64,000 bases of DNA from the NCBI GenBank assembly GCA_964440115.1, contig CAYTPV010000007.1:62001-126000 (forward strand), written 5' to 3'. Below, in pieces: positions 7,683-15,450 of this stretch. Origin of the DNA: JAEWWD01 sp964440115 (GTDB lineage Bacteria > Bacillota > Clostridia > Christensenellales > CAG-138). Positions within the stretch are counted from its first letter, which is position 1, and every line of letters begins with the position of its first letter. Under the pieces are notes generated by a model. The model had not been told where the DNA came from. It saw only the letters and a list, made by a program, of their open reading frames with translations, and did no database searches. A program made the position numbers and the translations under genes.

Positions 7683-8756
7683 ATGGCTAAGAAACTTATG
7701 AAAGGCTGCGAGGCGATTGCGGAAGCCGCCATACAGGCTGGCTGCCGATTCTTTTTCGGTTACCCCATCACCCCGCAGAACGATATTCCCGAATACATGT
7801 CCGCCCGTATGCCCAAGTTGGAAGGCGGCTGTTTCCTGCAGGCGGAAAGCGAAGTCGCCGCCATCAACATGGTTTACGGCGCAGCTGGCGCAGGCGCGCG
7901 CGTCATGACTTCGTCATCCAGCCCCGGAATTAGTCTGAAAATGGAAGGCATCTCCTATATCGCCGGTGCGGAACTGCCCTGTGTAATCGTAAACGTCATG
8001 CGCGGCGGGCCGGGCCTTGGCTCCATTCAGGCGTCTCAGGGCGATTATTTCCAGGCTACAAAAGGCGGCGGACACGGCGATTACCATATGGTCGCTTATG
8101 CACCCGCATCCGTGCAGGAAGCAATCGACCTCATGCAGACTGCCTTCGATGTGGCGGATAAATACCGTACACCCGTCATGGTTCTGGCAGACGGCATCAT
8201 CGGCCAGATGATGGAACCTGTCGAGATAAAGACAAACCAAAACCCGCAGACTATGAAAAAGGACTGGGCGACGACCGGCTGGAGCGCCTCAAAATCGGAA
8301 CGGCCCCGTTCGGTGATCAACTCTCTTTATATAGAGGTTGAGGAACTGGAAATCCTGAATGATCGTCTGCAGGCACGGTATGCCGAAATTGAAAAGAACG
8401 AGACGTTGGTCGAGCTGTATAATCTCGATGGCGCGGAATATGTGATTTGCGCATACGGCACTGTAGCACGTATCTGCAAAACGGCGATCGCCCAACTTGC
8501 GAAAAAGGGCGTTAAAGTCGGATTGGTACGGCCCATCACCATATGGCCGTTCCCCAAGAAGGCAGTGCACGATGCTATTGTTGCGTCCGGCGTGAAGAAG
8601 GGGCTGTGTGTGGAAATGAGTGCAGGCCAGATGATAGAGGATGTAAAGCTCGCTGTTAATGGAGAAAAAGAAGTCGAGTTCCTCGGTCATCCCGGCAGCC
8701 GCGTACCCACCGCCGAAGAAGTCGCCGATAGAATATTGCAGATGAGGGGGGCTTGA
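7683..8756 (+). CDS. vorB: 2-oxoacid:ferredoxin oxidoreductase, alpha subunit (VorB/KorA-like)
   Basis: The 357-residue alpha subunit carries the pyrimidine-side thiamine pyrophosphate domain. Diagnostic motifs are FFFGYPITPQNDIPEYM near residue 20, the catalytic-region Glu block LQAESEVAAINMVYGAA, and MTSSSSPGISLKMEG. A second domain (about residues 230-350) binds CoA-ester side components in homologues. The complex oxidatively decarboxylates a 2-oxoacid, making an acyl-CoA and reduced ferredoxin. The sequence resembles the branched-chain 3-methyl-2-oxobutanoate type (VorB), but 2-oxoglutarate (Kor) specificity cannot be excluded from sequence alone. Confidence 0.88.
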   Translation: MAKKLMKGCEAIAEAAIQAGCRFFFGYPITPQNDIPEYMSARMPKLEGGCFLQAESEVAAINMVYGAAGAGARVMTSSSSPGISLKMEGISYIAGAELPCVIVNVMRGGPGLGSIQASQGDYFQATKGGGHGDYHMVAYAPASVQEAIDLMQTAFDVADKYRTPVMVLADGIIGQMMEPVEIKTNQNPQTMKKDWATTGWSASKSERPRSVINSLYIEVEELEILNDRLQARYAEIEKNETLVELYNLDGAEYVICAYGTVARICKTAIAQLAKKGVKVGLVRPITIWPFPKKAVHDAIVASGVKKGLCVEMSAGQMIEDVKLAVNGEKEVEFLGHPGSRVPTAEEVADRILQMRGA

Positions 8757-8758
8757 CA

Positions 8759-9496
8759 ATGGCGATCGTATTTAAAAAGACCCCGGTTCTTGCCGATACG
8801 GTGATGCATTATTGCCCGGGCTGCGGCCACGGCATCGTCCATCGCCTTGTGGCGGAAACGATAGAAGAGTTAAATTTGCAGGATAGAGCCGTGGGCGTGG
8901 CGCCCGTCGGCTGTGCTGTATTCGCTTACCGGTATTTCAACATCGATATGCAGGAGGCCGCTCATGGCCGCGCACCCGCCGTGGCGACGGGTATCAAACG
9001 CGTATTGGGACCGGAAAGCTGCGTGTTCACTTATCAGGGCGATGGCGATCTTGCATCCATAGGCACGGCAGAAATCGTGCAGGCAGCGCATCGCGGTGAG
9101 AAGATTACCACCATATTCATCAACAACGCCATTTATGGCATGACGGGCGGTCAGATGGCGCCCACCACGCTTGTTGGCCAGAAGACCACGACATCGCCTT
9201 ACGGCCGTGATCAGGAACATTGCGGCAGCCCCATCCGTATGGCGGAAATGCTCGCGACAATCGAAGGCGCGGCTTACATTGAGCGCGTTGCGGTCAACTC
9301 AACGGCAAACATCGTTCGTGCAAAAAAGGCTATCCGTAAGGCGTTTGAGACGCAGATGGAAGGGAAGGGCTTCTCCATGGTAGAAGTGTTGTCCACCTGC
9401 CCGACCAACTGGGGCAAGTCTGCAACCGAATCGATGGATTGGCTGGAAAGCGACATGATCCCGTATTATCCGCTGGGCGTCAAGAAGGAGGTTTGA
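8759..9496 (+). CDS. 2-oxoacid:ferredoxin oxidoreductase, beta subunit (TPP-binding)
   Basis: This subunit binds the pyrophosphate end of thiamine pyrophosphate. Visible are YCPGCGHGIVHRL (Cys pair near residue 19), GDGDLASIG (94-102) and a downstream INNAIYGMTGGQ block, which together give the GDG-NN metal and TPP site. The 245-residue length fits. ATG 8759 is used rather than the TTG two codons earlier, because GAGGGGGGC is best spaced for it. The alpha stop codon lies two bases upstream, so translation is coupled. Confidence 0.9.
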   Translation: MAIVFKKTPVLADTVMHYCPGCGHGIVHRLVAETIEELNLQDRAVGVAPVGCAVFAYRYFNIDMQEAAHGRAPAVATGIKRVLGPESCVFTYQGDGDLASIGTAEIVQAAHRGEKITTIFINNAIYGMTGGQMAPTTLVGQKTTTSPYGRDQEHCGSPIRMAEMLATIEGAAYIERVAVNSTANIVRAKKAIRKAFETQMEGKGFSMVEVLSTCPTNWGKSATESMDWLESDMIPYYPLGVKKEV

Positions 9497-9498
9497 GC

Positions 9499-10035
9499 AT
9501 GCTGGAGCAAAATCTTTTCGCAGGCTTTGGCGGACAGGGCGTCCTGCTGATGGGCCAGCTTCTCGCTTATGCGGGCATGATAGAGGATAAGTTTGTATCC
9601 TGGCTGCCTTCTTACGGTCCGGAAATGCGCGGCGGTACGGCAAACTGCAGCGTGAATATTTCTGACGAGCCCATAGGCTCTCCGGTCGTAAGCAAAGCAA
9701 CGGCAGTCGTCGCGATGAACCGTCCCTCGCTGGAAAAGTTTGAATCCTCGGTGCAGCCGGGCGGTATGCTGTTTATCAACAGCTCTATTATTGATAAGAA
9801 GGCCGAGCGCAGCGATATTCAGGTTTACTATGTACCCTGCAATGAAATCGCGGAAGAACTTGGCAACGGCCGTGTGGCCAACATGGTCATGCTGGGCGCG
9901 TATATCGCAAAAACGCAGTGCGTTGATATTGAGAATGTGTTGAAAGCTCTGCTCGATAAGCTGGGCGAGAAGAAAGCACACCTCATTCCGCTCAACCGTG
10001 AAGCGCTGCTAAAGGGCGCTGCCGCGGTGCAGTAA
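9499..10035 (+). CDS. 2-oxoacid:ferredoxin oxidoreductase, gamma subunit
   Basis: The 178-residue product has the family opening NLFAGFGGQGVLLMGQLLAYA and the SYGPEMRGGTANCSV loop typical of gamma subunits, which help bind CoA. ATG 9499 is preceded by AAGGAGG at good spacing; longer frames reaching back into the beta gene are artefacts. It is the last gene of the operon and is followed by a strong terminator. Confidence 0.9.
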   Translation: MLEQNLFAGFGGQGVLLMGQLLAYAGMIEDKFVSWLPSYGPEMRGGTANCSVNISDEPIGSPVVSKATAVVAMNRPSLEKFESSVQPGGMLFINSSIIDKKAERSDIQVYYVPCNEIAEELGNGRVANMVMLGAYIAKTQCVDIENVLKALLDKLGEKKAHLIPLNREALLKGAAAVQ

Positions 10036-10047
10036 TAGTACTACTTC

Positions 10048-10075
10048 AAAAGGCGGGGCAATGCCCCGCCTTTTT
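10048..10075 (+). terminator. Terminator of the 2-oxoacid:ferredoxin oxidoreductase operon
   Basis: A perfect GC-rich stem, AAAGGCGGGGC paired with GCCCCGCCTTTTT through a two-base loop, ends in a T run. Confidence 0.92.
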
Positions 10076-10086
10076 CGTTGGATAGA

Positions 10087-10114
10087 AAAAACCGGAGCTT
10101 TTACTCCGGTTTTG
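10087..10114 (-). terminator. Bidirectional-looking terminator at the helicase 3' end
   Basis: The stem AAAACCGGAG / CTCCGGTTTT with a short loop has A/T tracts on both sides, so it can terminate the convergent helicase transcript (- strand) as well as leftover + strand transcription. Confidence 0.8.
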
Positions 10115-10127
10115 TGATGATCCGATA

Positions 10128-11375
10128 TTACCTGAACCCGCCTGCCATACTGCGAGACTTTGTCCTCGGCGAAAAATGCTTGCGGTGCGTTTGCGTTCCG
10201 TTTCGGTTAAAGCCCAGATTGGCGACCTTAGGCTTTGCCATTTCGGGGCTTTGCTCAAGTTCGGGGCCAGTCGGGATGATCATGGCGCGTAAACTGCGCA
10301 TCATGGTCTTGAGCTGTGCACGCTCATCGGGATAGATCAAGGTATGCGCGATGCCTTTTTGTTCCGCGCGGCCTGTTCTGCCGATACGGTGTACATAGCT
10401 GTCGCTGTCGAGGGGTATATCGTAATTAATGACTGCGTCAATGTTGTTTACATCTATACCGCGAGAAGCTACGTCGGTCGCGATCAGCACGTCAAGCTTG
10501 CCAGTGCGATATTGCTGCATAACGCGTTCGCGCTGGCTTTGACGCATATCCCCATGCAGCGCGTCGGCTCGCACACCCTTTTCCTGCATGCGCTCTGCGA
10601 GTTTTTTCGCCATACGTTTGGTGTTCACAAACACCAGCGTAAGTGCAAAATTTTCCTCTTTGAGCAGCGATGAAAGCTTTGCTTCCTTCCCGCCGATGGG
10701 TACCTCCGAATAATACTGCTTCACAGAGTCGACCGTCATCGAAGTCTGCTCAACCCTTAGGATTTCAGGATTTTGCTGATACGTTTCCGCAATGGTGAGG
10801 ATTTCGCTGCTGAGCGTTGCGGAAAACAAGGCAGTCTGTCTTTCTTCCGGAACGCTATCGAGTATTCTGTTCAGGTCAGGACGGAAGCCCATGTCCAGCA
10901 TGCGATCTGCTTCGTCCAGTACGACCATGCGTACATCCTGCAAGCGAATGGTCTTGCGCCCCATATGGTCAAGCAAGCGCCCAGGAGTTGCTACGACGAT
11001 CTGCGGCCTGCGGCGCAGCGCCGCAAACTGCTTTTCAATGCGTTCGCCGCCGTATATTGCGGCTATACGCACACCGGGCTTGCTCGTCGCCAGCTGCTTA
11101 AGCACGGAGGTGATTTGTAACGCGAGTTCGCGCGTGGGGCAAAGTACCAGTGTTTGCAGCGCGTAGGACGTGTTGTCCGTACGCTCAATGACGGGTATGC
11201 CGAACGCGCAGGTCTTTCCCGTTCCGGTAGGTGCCTGCACAGCAGCGTCTTTGCCGTCAAGCAAGGGCTTGATTGAAAGCTGCTGCACAGGCGTGGCGTA
11301 TGAGAAATTCATCCCGTCCAGGCACGTGAGCAGTTCCTTTGATATTCCTAATGTGTTAAATGCCGTTTGTTCCAT
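10128..11375 (-). CDS. DEAD-box ATP-dependent RNA helicase
   Basis: All superfamily 2 motifs are readable in this 415-residue protein: Q motif around residue 31, Walker A APTGTGKT (48-55), PTREL (80-84), TPGR (130-133), DEAD (154-157), SAT (185-187), then ASRGID and HRIGRTGR in the second RecA domain. The C-terminal tail (about 375-415) is short and rich in Arg, Lys, Asn and Gly, of the sort that adds unspecific RNA affinity; there is no DbpA RNA-recognition domain. The role is probably in ribosome assembly or cold-shock mRNA unwinding. The start follows AGGAGTAATC. Its leader may be structured (see the element at 11491-11543). Confidence 0.93.
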   Translation of the reverse strand: MEQTAFNTLGISKELLTCLDGMNFSYATPVQQLSIKPLLDGKDAAVQAPTGTGKTCAFGIPVIERTDNTSYALQTLVLCPTRELALQITSVLKQLATSKPGVRIAAIYGGERIEKQFAALRRRPQIVVATPGRLLDHMGRKTIRLQDVRMVVLDEADRMLDMGFRPDLNRILDSVPEERQTALFSATLSSEILTIAETYQQNPEILRVEQTSMTVDSVKQYYSEVPIGGKEAKLSSLLKEENFALTLVFVNTKRMAKKLAERMQEKGVRADALHGDMRQSQRERVMQQYRTGKLDVLIATDVASRGIDVNNIDAVINYDIPLDSDSYVHRIGRTGRAEQKGIAHTLIYPDERAQLKTMMRSLRAMIIPTGPELEQSPEMAKPKVANLGFNRNGTQTHRKHFSPRTKSRSMAGGFR

Positions 11376-11490
11376 GATTACTCCTATTCTATCGGTTGCG
11401 TTGTGCTGCGCACTGTCGGCCGGCTGTCCGAATGTCTGTTAAACAGAATTTCAAGTGCGCCTGCATGCCGCCATACTTTATTACAATAAA

Positions 11491-11543
11491 AAACACATGT
11501 CCTTTGCAAATCATCAACCAACAATGACTTACAGGACATGTGA
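11491..11543 (-). terminator. Inverted repeat with U tract in helicase leader (possible attenuator)
   Basis: CACATGTCCT (11494-11503) is perfectly complementary to AGGACATGTG (11533-11542). Read on the - strand, the 10-base-pair stem encloses a 29-base loop and is followed directly by TTTTTTATTG, the form of an intrinsic terminator. It lies about 116 bases before the helicase start, and no - strand gene lies upstream of it. It could be an attenuator in the helicase leader; this is inference. Confidence 0.45.
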
Positions 11544-11666
11544 GGCAATGGTGCATGCTGAATACTTATGAATCATAGCATGTACAGTAAAATTTGTCAA
11601 CTCTGCTACGTACCGCTTCAGATCGGTTGGATATTTCTAAACTATACAAATTGATGCTTGGGAAAG

Positions 11667-11695
11667 TTGACTTAATTATAACGAATAAAAATAAT
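11667..11695 (+). promoter_or_regulatory. Candidate promoter of the repeat-protein/vanW operon
   Basis: TTGACT (11667-11672), a 17-base spacer and AATAAT (11690-11695) match the sigma-A consensus at five of six positions each. The surrounding DNA is very A+T-rich, which raises the chance of coincidence. Confidence 0.45.
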
Positions 11696-11800
11696 TATAT
11701 TTTTCTTATTTTTTTTACTAAACTAATTGTAAATTGTGCCGAAGTTATAAATAATATATGTTTACGTACCTATTTGTTAAATACTGTAAGGAGATTGTTA

Positions 11801-12976
11801 TTGGATTTTGGAACAATGATTATGATTCCTATCGCTGCTCTGGCGAGTGGAATTATATCGTTAGTGCACAAGGGCCACTCGAAATTGTGGGGATTTTTTA
11901 TTGCGCTTCTCAGCCTTGCCTTTGGCCTGTTTTTATATAATAACATCACGCTGTTCAAGAATTGGAACAATATATTGATAATTTCGGGCGGTTGCATCGC
12001 AGTTTTAGATACGCTCTATCTTTTTCTGGTTGTACGCAATGACCGCCGTATTCATAAAAAAGGAAACGCGAAAAAAGCGGGCAGAAGGAACGTCAATTCC
12101 GCACCAAACACACCCATTCAAAAAACGAATTGCGAAGCATTCGATCTTTCTTACACTTCTGCTGCTGAACTCCATATTAAACGAAAACCGGTTGTATGTG
12201 AAATACAGTATGTAGCAGAAGAAAACACCCTTGATGCAATACCTGATGTTTTTGTGTCACACAATGCAGGTATGTTGACTATTGCTCCGGGCAATTGGCC
12301 TTTGGGGGAAGTTAGATATCCACAAGTGATGGAAGAACATGCAAATGTGCTGGAGGCTATGCCAATCAGCCAGATGGATGACAGCACGCCCAACCAGTTT
12401 GCCGAAAGTTCGCTGTGTTCTGAACTTGAGGCGGTCGTCGATGCTGAGGCTTCGGATATCAGCGCTGATCCTTTCCACCCGGCCGATAAGAGAGATCCGG
12501 TACTTGATGTGCAGGATCAAATGATCAACGATTCTCCGACGACAAATATCGAGGAATTTTCACCAACGACAAATATTGAGGAAGATTCTCCAACGACAAA
12601 TATTGAGGAAGATTCTCCGACGACAAATATCGAGGAAGATTCACCGACGACAAAGATCGAGGAAGTTTCACCAGCGACAAATATCGAGGAAGATTCACCG
12701 ACGACAAAGATCGAGGAAGATTCTCCGGCAACAAAAAATGATGAAGAAAGCACCGTAAAATCTAAAAACGTATCGTATGACATGCCTTTCCAATCGTACA
12801 TGCAAGAGATTACCCGGTTAGTATCCGAAAAGCAATATTCCCGTGCGAGGGCCGGCATATTTGAGGTGCTCGGCATGAATTTGGATTTATCCGCTGATGA
12901 CAAAATGAGACTCATGCTGATTATGAAGTTGCTTAAAGATAAGGAAAAGGGTGCCGATGGAATACAAACGCGCTGA
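11801..12976 (+). CDS. Membrane protein with nine-residue tandem repeats, unknown function
   Basis: I chose the TTG at 11801 because AAGGAGA sits 6 bases upstream; longer frames reach into A+T-rich non-coding DNA. The 391-residue product has two or three N-terminal membrane segments (about residues 3-22, 29-46 and 57-77), a basic cytoplasmic patch (RNDRRIHKKGNAKKAGRR) and a long acidic low-complexity region. A block of eight near-identical nine-residue repeats (consensus DSPTTNIEE, residues 244-315) follows, then a helical C-terminal domain of about 60 residues (QEITRLVSEKQYSRARAG onward). By the positive-inside rule the repeats should be cytoplasmic. It overlaps the vanW gene by about 20 bases, so they are co-translated. 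I recognise no family. Confidence 0.75.
   Translation: MDFGTMIMIPIAALASGIISLVHKGHSKLWGFFIALLSLAFGLFLYNNITLFKNWNNILIISGGCIAVLDTLYLFLVVRNDRRIHKKGNAKKAGRRNVNSAPNTPIQKTNCEAFDLSYTSAAELHIKRKPVVCEIQYVAEENTLDAIPDVFVSHNAGMLTIAPGNWPLGEVRYPQVMEEHANVLEAMPISQMDDSTPNQFAESSLCSELEAVVDAEASDISADPFHPADKRDPVLDVQDQMINDSPTTNIEEFSPTTNIEEDSPTTNIEEDSPTTNIEEDSPTTKIEEVSPATNIEEDSPTTKIEEDSPATKNDEESTVKSKNVSYDMPFQSYMQEITRLVSEKQYSRARAGIFEVLGMNLDLSADDKMRLMLIMKLLKDKEKGADGIQTR
12530..12745 (+). repeat. In-frame tandem repeat, 27 bases x 8
   Basis: Eight consecutive 27-base units encode DSPTTNIEE and close variants (FSPTTNIEE, DSPTTKIEE, VSPATNIEE, and a last diverged DSPATKNDE). Units differ mostly by single bases, some of them synonymous, so the array is recent but under reading-frame constraint. 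Such arrays vary in copy number between strains by slippage or recombination. Confidence 0.95.
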
Positions 12977-14351
12977 AATGCACAGAAAGAAAGGAAACAT
13001 TAATGTAACGGCCGGTATAATCGCAACCCTTATAGCGATTTCTTCAATGATATTTCTGGGTGCGCTCGCGGGTATGAGGAGGGTGGCTGAAGCGCCGGTT
13101 TTTGCACCGAAAACGGTTATCAATGGTGTTGACATCGGGGTAATGAGCTTTGAAGAAGGGCGAGCTCAAATACTGGATTTTGAAAATGAGCAGTTCAACC
13201 AGATTAAAATCTGCTTAGTATATAACGGCGTCAAGGCATCGTTCGACGCGTCGGAACTTGGAATTTCCACCAACGCAGAACAGGCGCTTACCGTCGCGTA
13301 CAGGCGCAATAAAACCGGGCAGATTGCAGGGGATTTCAATCAATATCAAGAAGCATATCAAACCGAAACGAGCATCAGAATTGACGATTTCCGTTTAAGG
13401 CATACAATTCAAGCATTTTTGGATGCAAACAATGTCCCCGCGCAGGATGCAAGTGCGTCATTCGACGTTGCGTCGAGAAAACTTCTCTTTACCCATGAGA
13501 AGAACGGTATTTCAGCGGATGCCAATGCAGTCTGTGAGCTTGTAAAAACGAAGATCCTGAAAAATGATTACAGCCCGCTTGAATTAAAGGGCAAGCTTGT
13601 CTACAAGACTTATGCAAAAACAACCGAGGCGATGCTTCGTAAAAACACAATACTTATCGGACAATGTTCTACTATCGCCAGCAACAATATGGATCGCAAC
13701 GCCAACATTCAGTTGATGTGCGATGCGATCGATGGGCTTGCCATTCTTCCAGGGGAAACGCTCTCACTCAATGCCCTGGTTGGGCAGCGAACAGAGGGAA
13801 AGGGATTCCGGCCCGCCCCATCCATAATCGACGGTCAATTGGTTAACGATATCGGCGGAGGAATATGCCAGCTTGCCGGTACACTGTATAATGCAGCTTT
13901 GTATGCAAACATGGAAATCGTGGAGAGGGTGCACCATACCTGGCCATCCGAATATTTGCCTGTAGGGCTGGATGCAACTTTGAATTGGAATAATAAGGAT
14001 CTCAAGATTAAAAACAATTCCAATTATCCTATATATATTTCAGCGGAATTCAAGAATCTCGTAGTAAAAGTTGAACTTTTCGGCCAGCCACCTCCGGAGG
14101 GAGTTGAAATTGATATTGAGACGATGATCATCAAGGAAATCGAAGCGCCTGCCCCTGATTTTGTTTATACCAATAAACTCCCTGCAGGGGAACGTAGAGT
14201 GAAAATTGCAAGCAGGAAGGGATACGAAGTATCGGTCTACCGGCATTATCTGAAGAATGGCGAAATTGTGATGAGTGAAGAAATCTCATACGACCATTTT
14301 CGTGCCATGCGTGGAACAGTATATCTGGGTACAGATGAAATAATAAAATGA
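12957..14351 (+). CDS. VanW family protein (YoaR-like), membrane-anchored
   Basis: About 464 residues: a basic N terminus, one membrane helix (about residues 17-40), a peptidoglycan-binding-like region with ASELGIS and FDVASRKL-type segments (about 45-210), then the VanW domain (about 218-350). The VanW domain is recognised from NMDRNANIQL, ILPGETLSLNALVGQRT and GGGICQLAGTLYNAAL; most homologues read GGGICQvstTLYNA, so Ala-Gly replaces Ser-Thr after the conserved Cys-Gln. A G5-like C-terminal part may follow (about 380-464). VanW proteins sit at the cell surface; their reaction is not established. ATG 12957 overlaps the previous gene; GTG 12951 is an alternative. Confidence 0.88.
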   Translation: MEYKRAEMHRKKGNINVTAGIIATLIAISSMIFLGALAGMRRVAEAPVFAPKTVINGVDIGVMSFEEGRAQILDFENEQFNQIKICLVYNGVKASFDASELGISTNAEQALTVAYRRNKTGQIAGDFNQYQEAYQTETSIRIDDFRLRHTIQAFLDANNVPAQDASASFDVASRKLLFTHEKNGISADANAVCELVKTKILKNDYSPLELKGKLVYKTYAKTTEAMLRKNTILIGQCSTIASNNMDRNANIQLMCDAIDGLAILPGETLSLNALVGQRTEGKGFRPAPSIIDGQLVNDIGGGICQLAGTLYNAALYANMEIVERVHHTWPSEYLPVGLDATLNWNNKDLKIKNNSNYPIYISAEFKNLVVKVELFGQPPPEGVEIDIETMIIKEIEAPAPDFVYTNKLPAGERRVKIASRKGYEVSVYRHYLKNGEIVMSEEISYDHFRAMRGTVYLGTDEIIK

Positions 14352-14370
14352 GCTAAGCAGGAGGGAAGTC

Positions 14371-15024
14371 ATGAAAAAATCGAGCGAGGTATTACGTCTC
14401 AAAGTGATGGGCATTCGCGAAGGAAGAGATAAGGGCACTATTGAGGATATCTTGATAAATGCGGTCACAAAGCTTGTGGAGTATTACATTATTAAGCACG
14501 GTAGAGGCTACGGATTTTACGCACTTGCATGCAAGGATGTCATCGGCATCGGAGCAGATTATGCAATCACCTCCTCGGCAGACAATGTGAAAAGGCTGTA
14601 CGAATTCAAGGAACTTTTGGAAGCCACGGAAAAAGGGTTCTATATTATTGGCGCGACGGTGCTTTCGAGTTCAGGTGATATTATTGGCGAGGTAAATGAT
14701 TTCAGCTATTCGGAGAAAACAGGTGAACTTCAGAAGCTTTTCCTGGACAACGGCAACGAATTTTTAGCGGATAAAATAGCCGCATTGGCGGGAAACACTG
14801 TGTTCCTTAACCTTGAGGAATATCCGGTCGCCCCGCCGGAAAGCGATCGGCTCTCGGAGATTGAAGAAGAATCCATTCAATTTCTGCTTGGGAAAACCCT
14901 CAAAACCGCAGTAATCAGCGAAGATGGAGAATTCCATGTCGATACCAATGTCGTATTGACGAGAGAACTGCTCGAAGAAGCCGCCAAACACGATGCCATA
15001 CTGACTCTCACCATTAACGTTTAA
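14371..15024 (+). CDS. PRC-barrel domain protein
   Basis: The 217-residue protein contains two PRC-barrel-like segments. The first (about residues 6-60) begins VLRLKVMGIREGRDKGTIEDILIN; the second (about 80-150) contains GFYIIGATVLSSSGDIIGEV, a typical barrel opening of a strand, Gly, then Gly-x-Val. A helical C-terminal tail follows. PRC-barrels occur in RNA-processing and photosynthetic proteins and as stand-alone sporulation proteins (YlmC/YmxH); the exact role here is unknown. The gene follows vanW after 19 bases with GCAGGAGGG as ribosome binding site, suggesting one operon ending at the hairpin at 15062. Confidence 0.75.
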   Translation: MKKSSEVLRLKVMGIREGRDKGTIEDILINAVTKLVEYYIIKHGRGYGFYALACKDVIGIGADYAITSSADNVKRLYEFKELLEATEKGFYIIGATVLSSSGDIIGEVNDFSYSEKTGELQKLFLDNGNEFLADKIAALAGNTVFLNLEEYPVAPPESDRLSEIEEESIQFLLGKTLKTAVISEDGEFHVDTNVVLTRELLEEAAKHDAILTLTINV

Positions 15025-15061
15025 TAGGCTGCAAGCTCTTTGGAAAGAGTCATTGCTTTAC

Positions 15062-15092
15062 GGCTGAACGGGTGCACTGCACCCGTTCAGCC
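15062..15092 (+). terminator. Strong hairpin after the PRC-barrel gene
   Basis: GGCTGAACGGGTG pairs perfectly with CACCCGTTCAGCC around a five-base loop. The following TGCTGTTTGCT is a poor U tract, so termination may be partial. It lies 37 bases after the stop codon and upstream of the hisS promoter. Confidence 0.65.
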
Positions 15093-15151
15093 TGCTGTTT
15101 GCTGGACATGCAGCACCCCCCCACCGGGCTTGAAGAAAATAATGGCCAAGA

Positions 15152-15180
15152 TTGACAGCCATGAAACACCTAGATATAAT
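15152..15180 (+). promoter_or_regulatory. Consensus sigma-A promoter for the hisS-aspS operon
   Basis: TTGACA (15152-15157), exactly 17 bases, then TATAAT (15175-15180): a perfect consensus vegetative promoter. Transcription should begin around 15187, placing the T-box leader next. Confidence 0.92.
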
Positions 15181-15186
15181 GAAACG

Positions 15187-15420
15187 ACAGGCGATGACAG
15201 GGAGAGTAACGGACTGCGCGGCAGCAGAGAGAAACGGTCAAGGCTGAAAGCCGTTTTGGCAGGCGCATTTTGTGAAGGACACCTTTGGAGCCGCTCCGCC
15301 AAACCCATATTGGCTCAGGCGGGGACGTATGCCGGCGTTAACGGTATGAGTGGAGCCATAATGGCTCAATCAGGGTGGTACCGCGGGTCTCCCGTCCCTA
15401 TGCAGGATGGGGGACCCTAT
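15187..15420 (+). promoter_or_regulatory. T-box leader (tRNA-sensing riboswitch) of hisS-aspS
   Basis: The T-box AGGGTGGTACCGCGGG is at 15372-15387. Stem I is visible: a GATGAC kink-turn side, AGGG, and AGAGTA (15203-15208, the S-turn half of the specifier loop). The upper helix is TGCGC/GCGCA and AAACGG/CCGTTT. The other side of the loop is GTGAAGGACA, closed by CCTT. The specifier in the canonical place is GAC (Asp, 15278-15280), followed by the expected purine A. Crossing pairs GAGCC/GGCTC and CCGCC/GGCGG (15288-15322) form the Stem II pseudoknot region. A hairpin GGGTC..GTCC / GGAT..GACCC (about 15385-15417) is the terminator, with a weak U tract. Uncharged tRNA should stabilise the antiterminator and raise hisS-aspS expression. 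Confidence 0.9.
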
Positions 15421-15450
15421 ATTCATATCCGGGATATGGAGGAAAAGAAA

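Larger units (their letters stand above)
11376..11800. other. 425-base intergenic region between divergent genes
   Basis: No gene is supported here. The left part is the - strand leader of the helicase, with a long inverted repeat. A second, shorter inverted repeat CATGCT/AGCATG lies around 11554-11581. The right part (about 11640-11800) is strikingly A+T-rich and holds a promoter-like sequence for the repeat-protein gene. Confidence 0.6.

Noticed and set aside
12530..12745. Regular direct repeats that could look like a CRISPR array
   Set aside because: The units are contiguous 27-base copies without spacers, keep one reading frame and lie inside a gene; no cas genes are nearby.
12517..12915. 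Antisense frame across the repeat array
   Set aside because: Its repeats are only the reverse complement of the coded repeats; the + strand frame has start, ribosome binding site and downstream coupling.
15040..15450. N-terminal extension of hisS by about 137 residues in frame
   Set aside because: It covers a consensus promoter and T-box leader; the ATG at 15451 has a ribosome binding site and gives the standard HisRS start.
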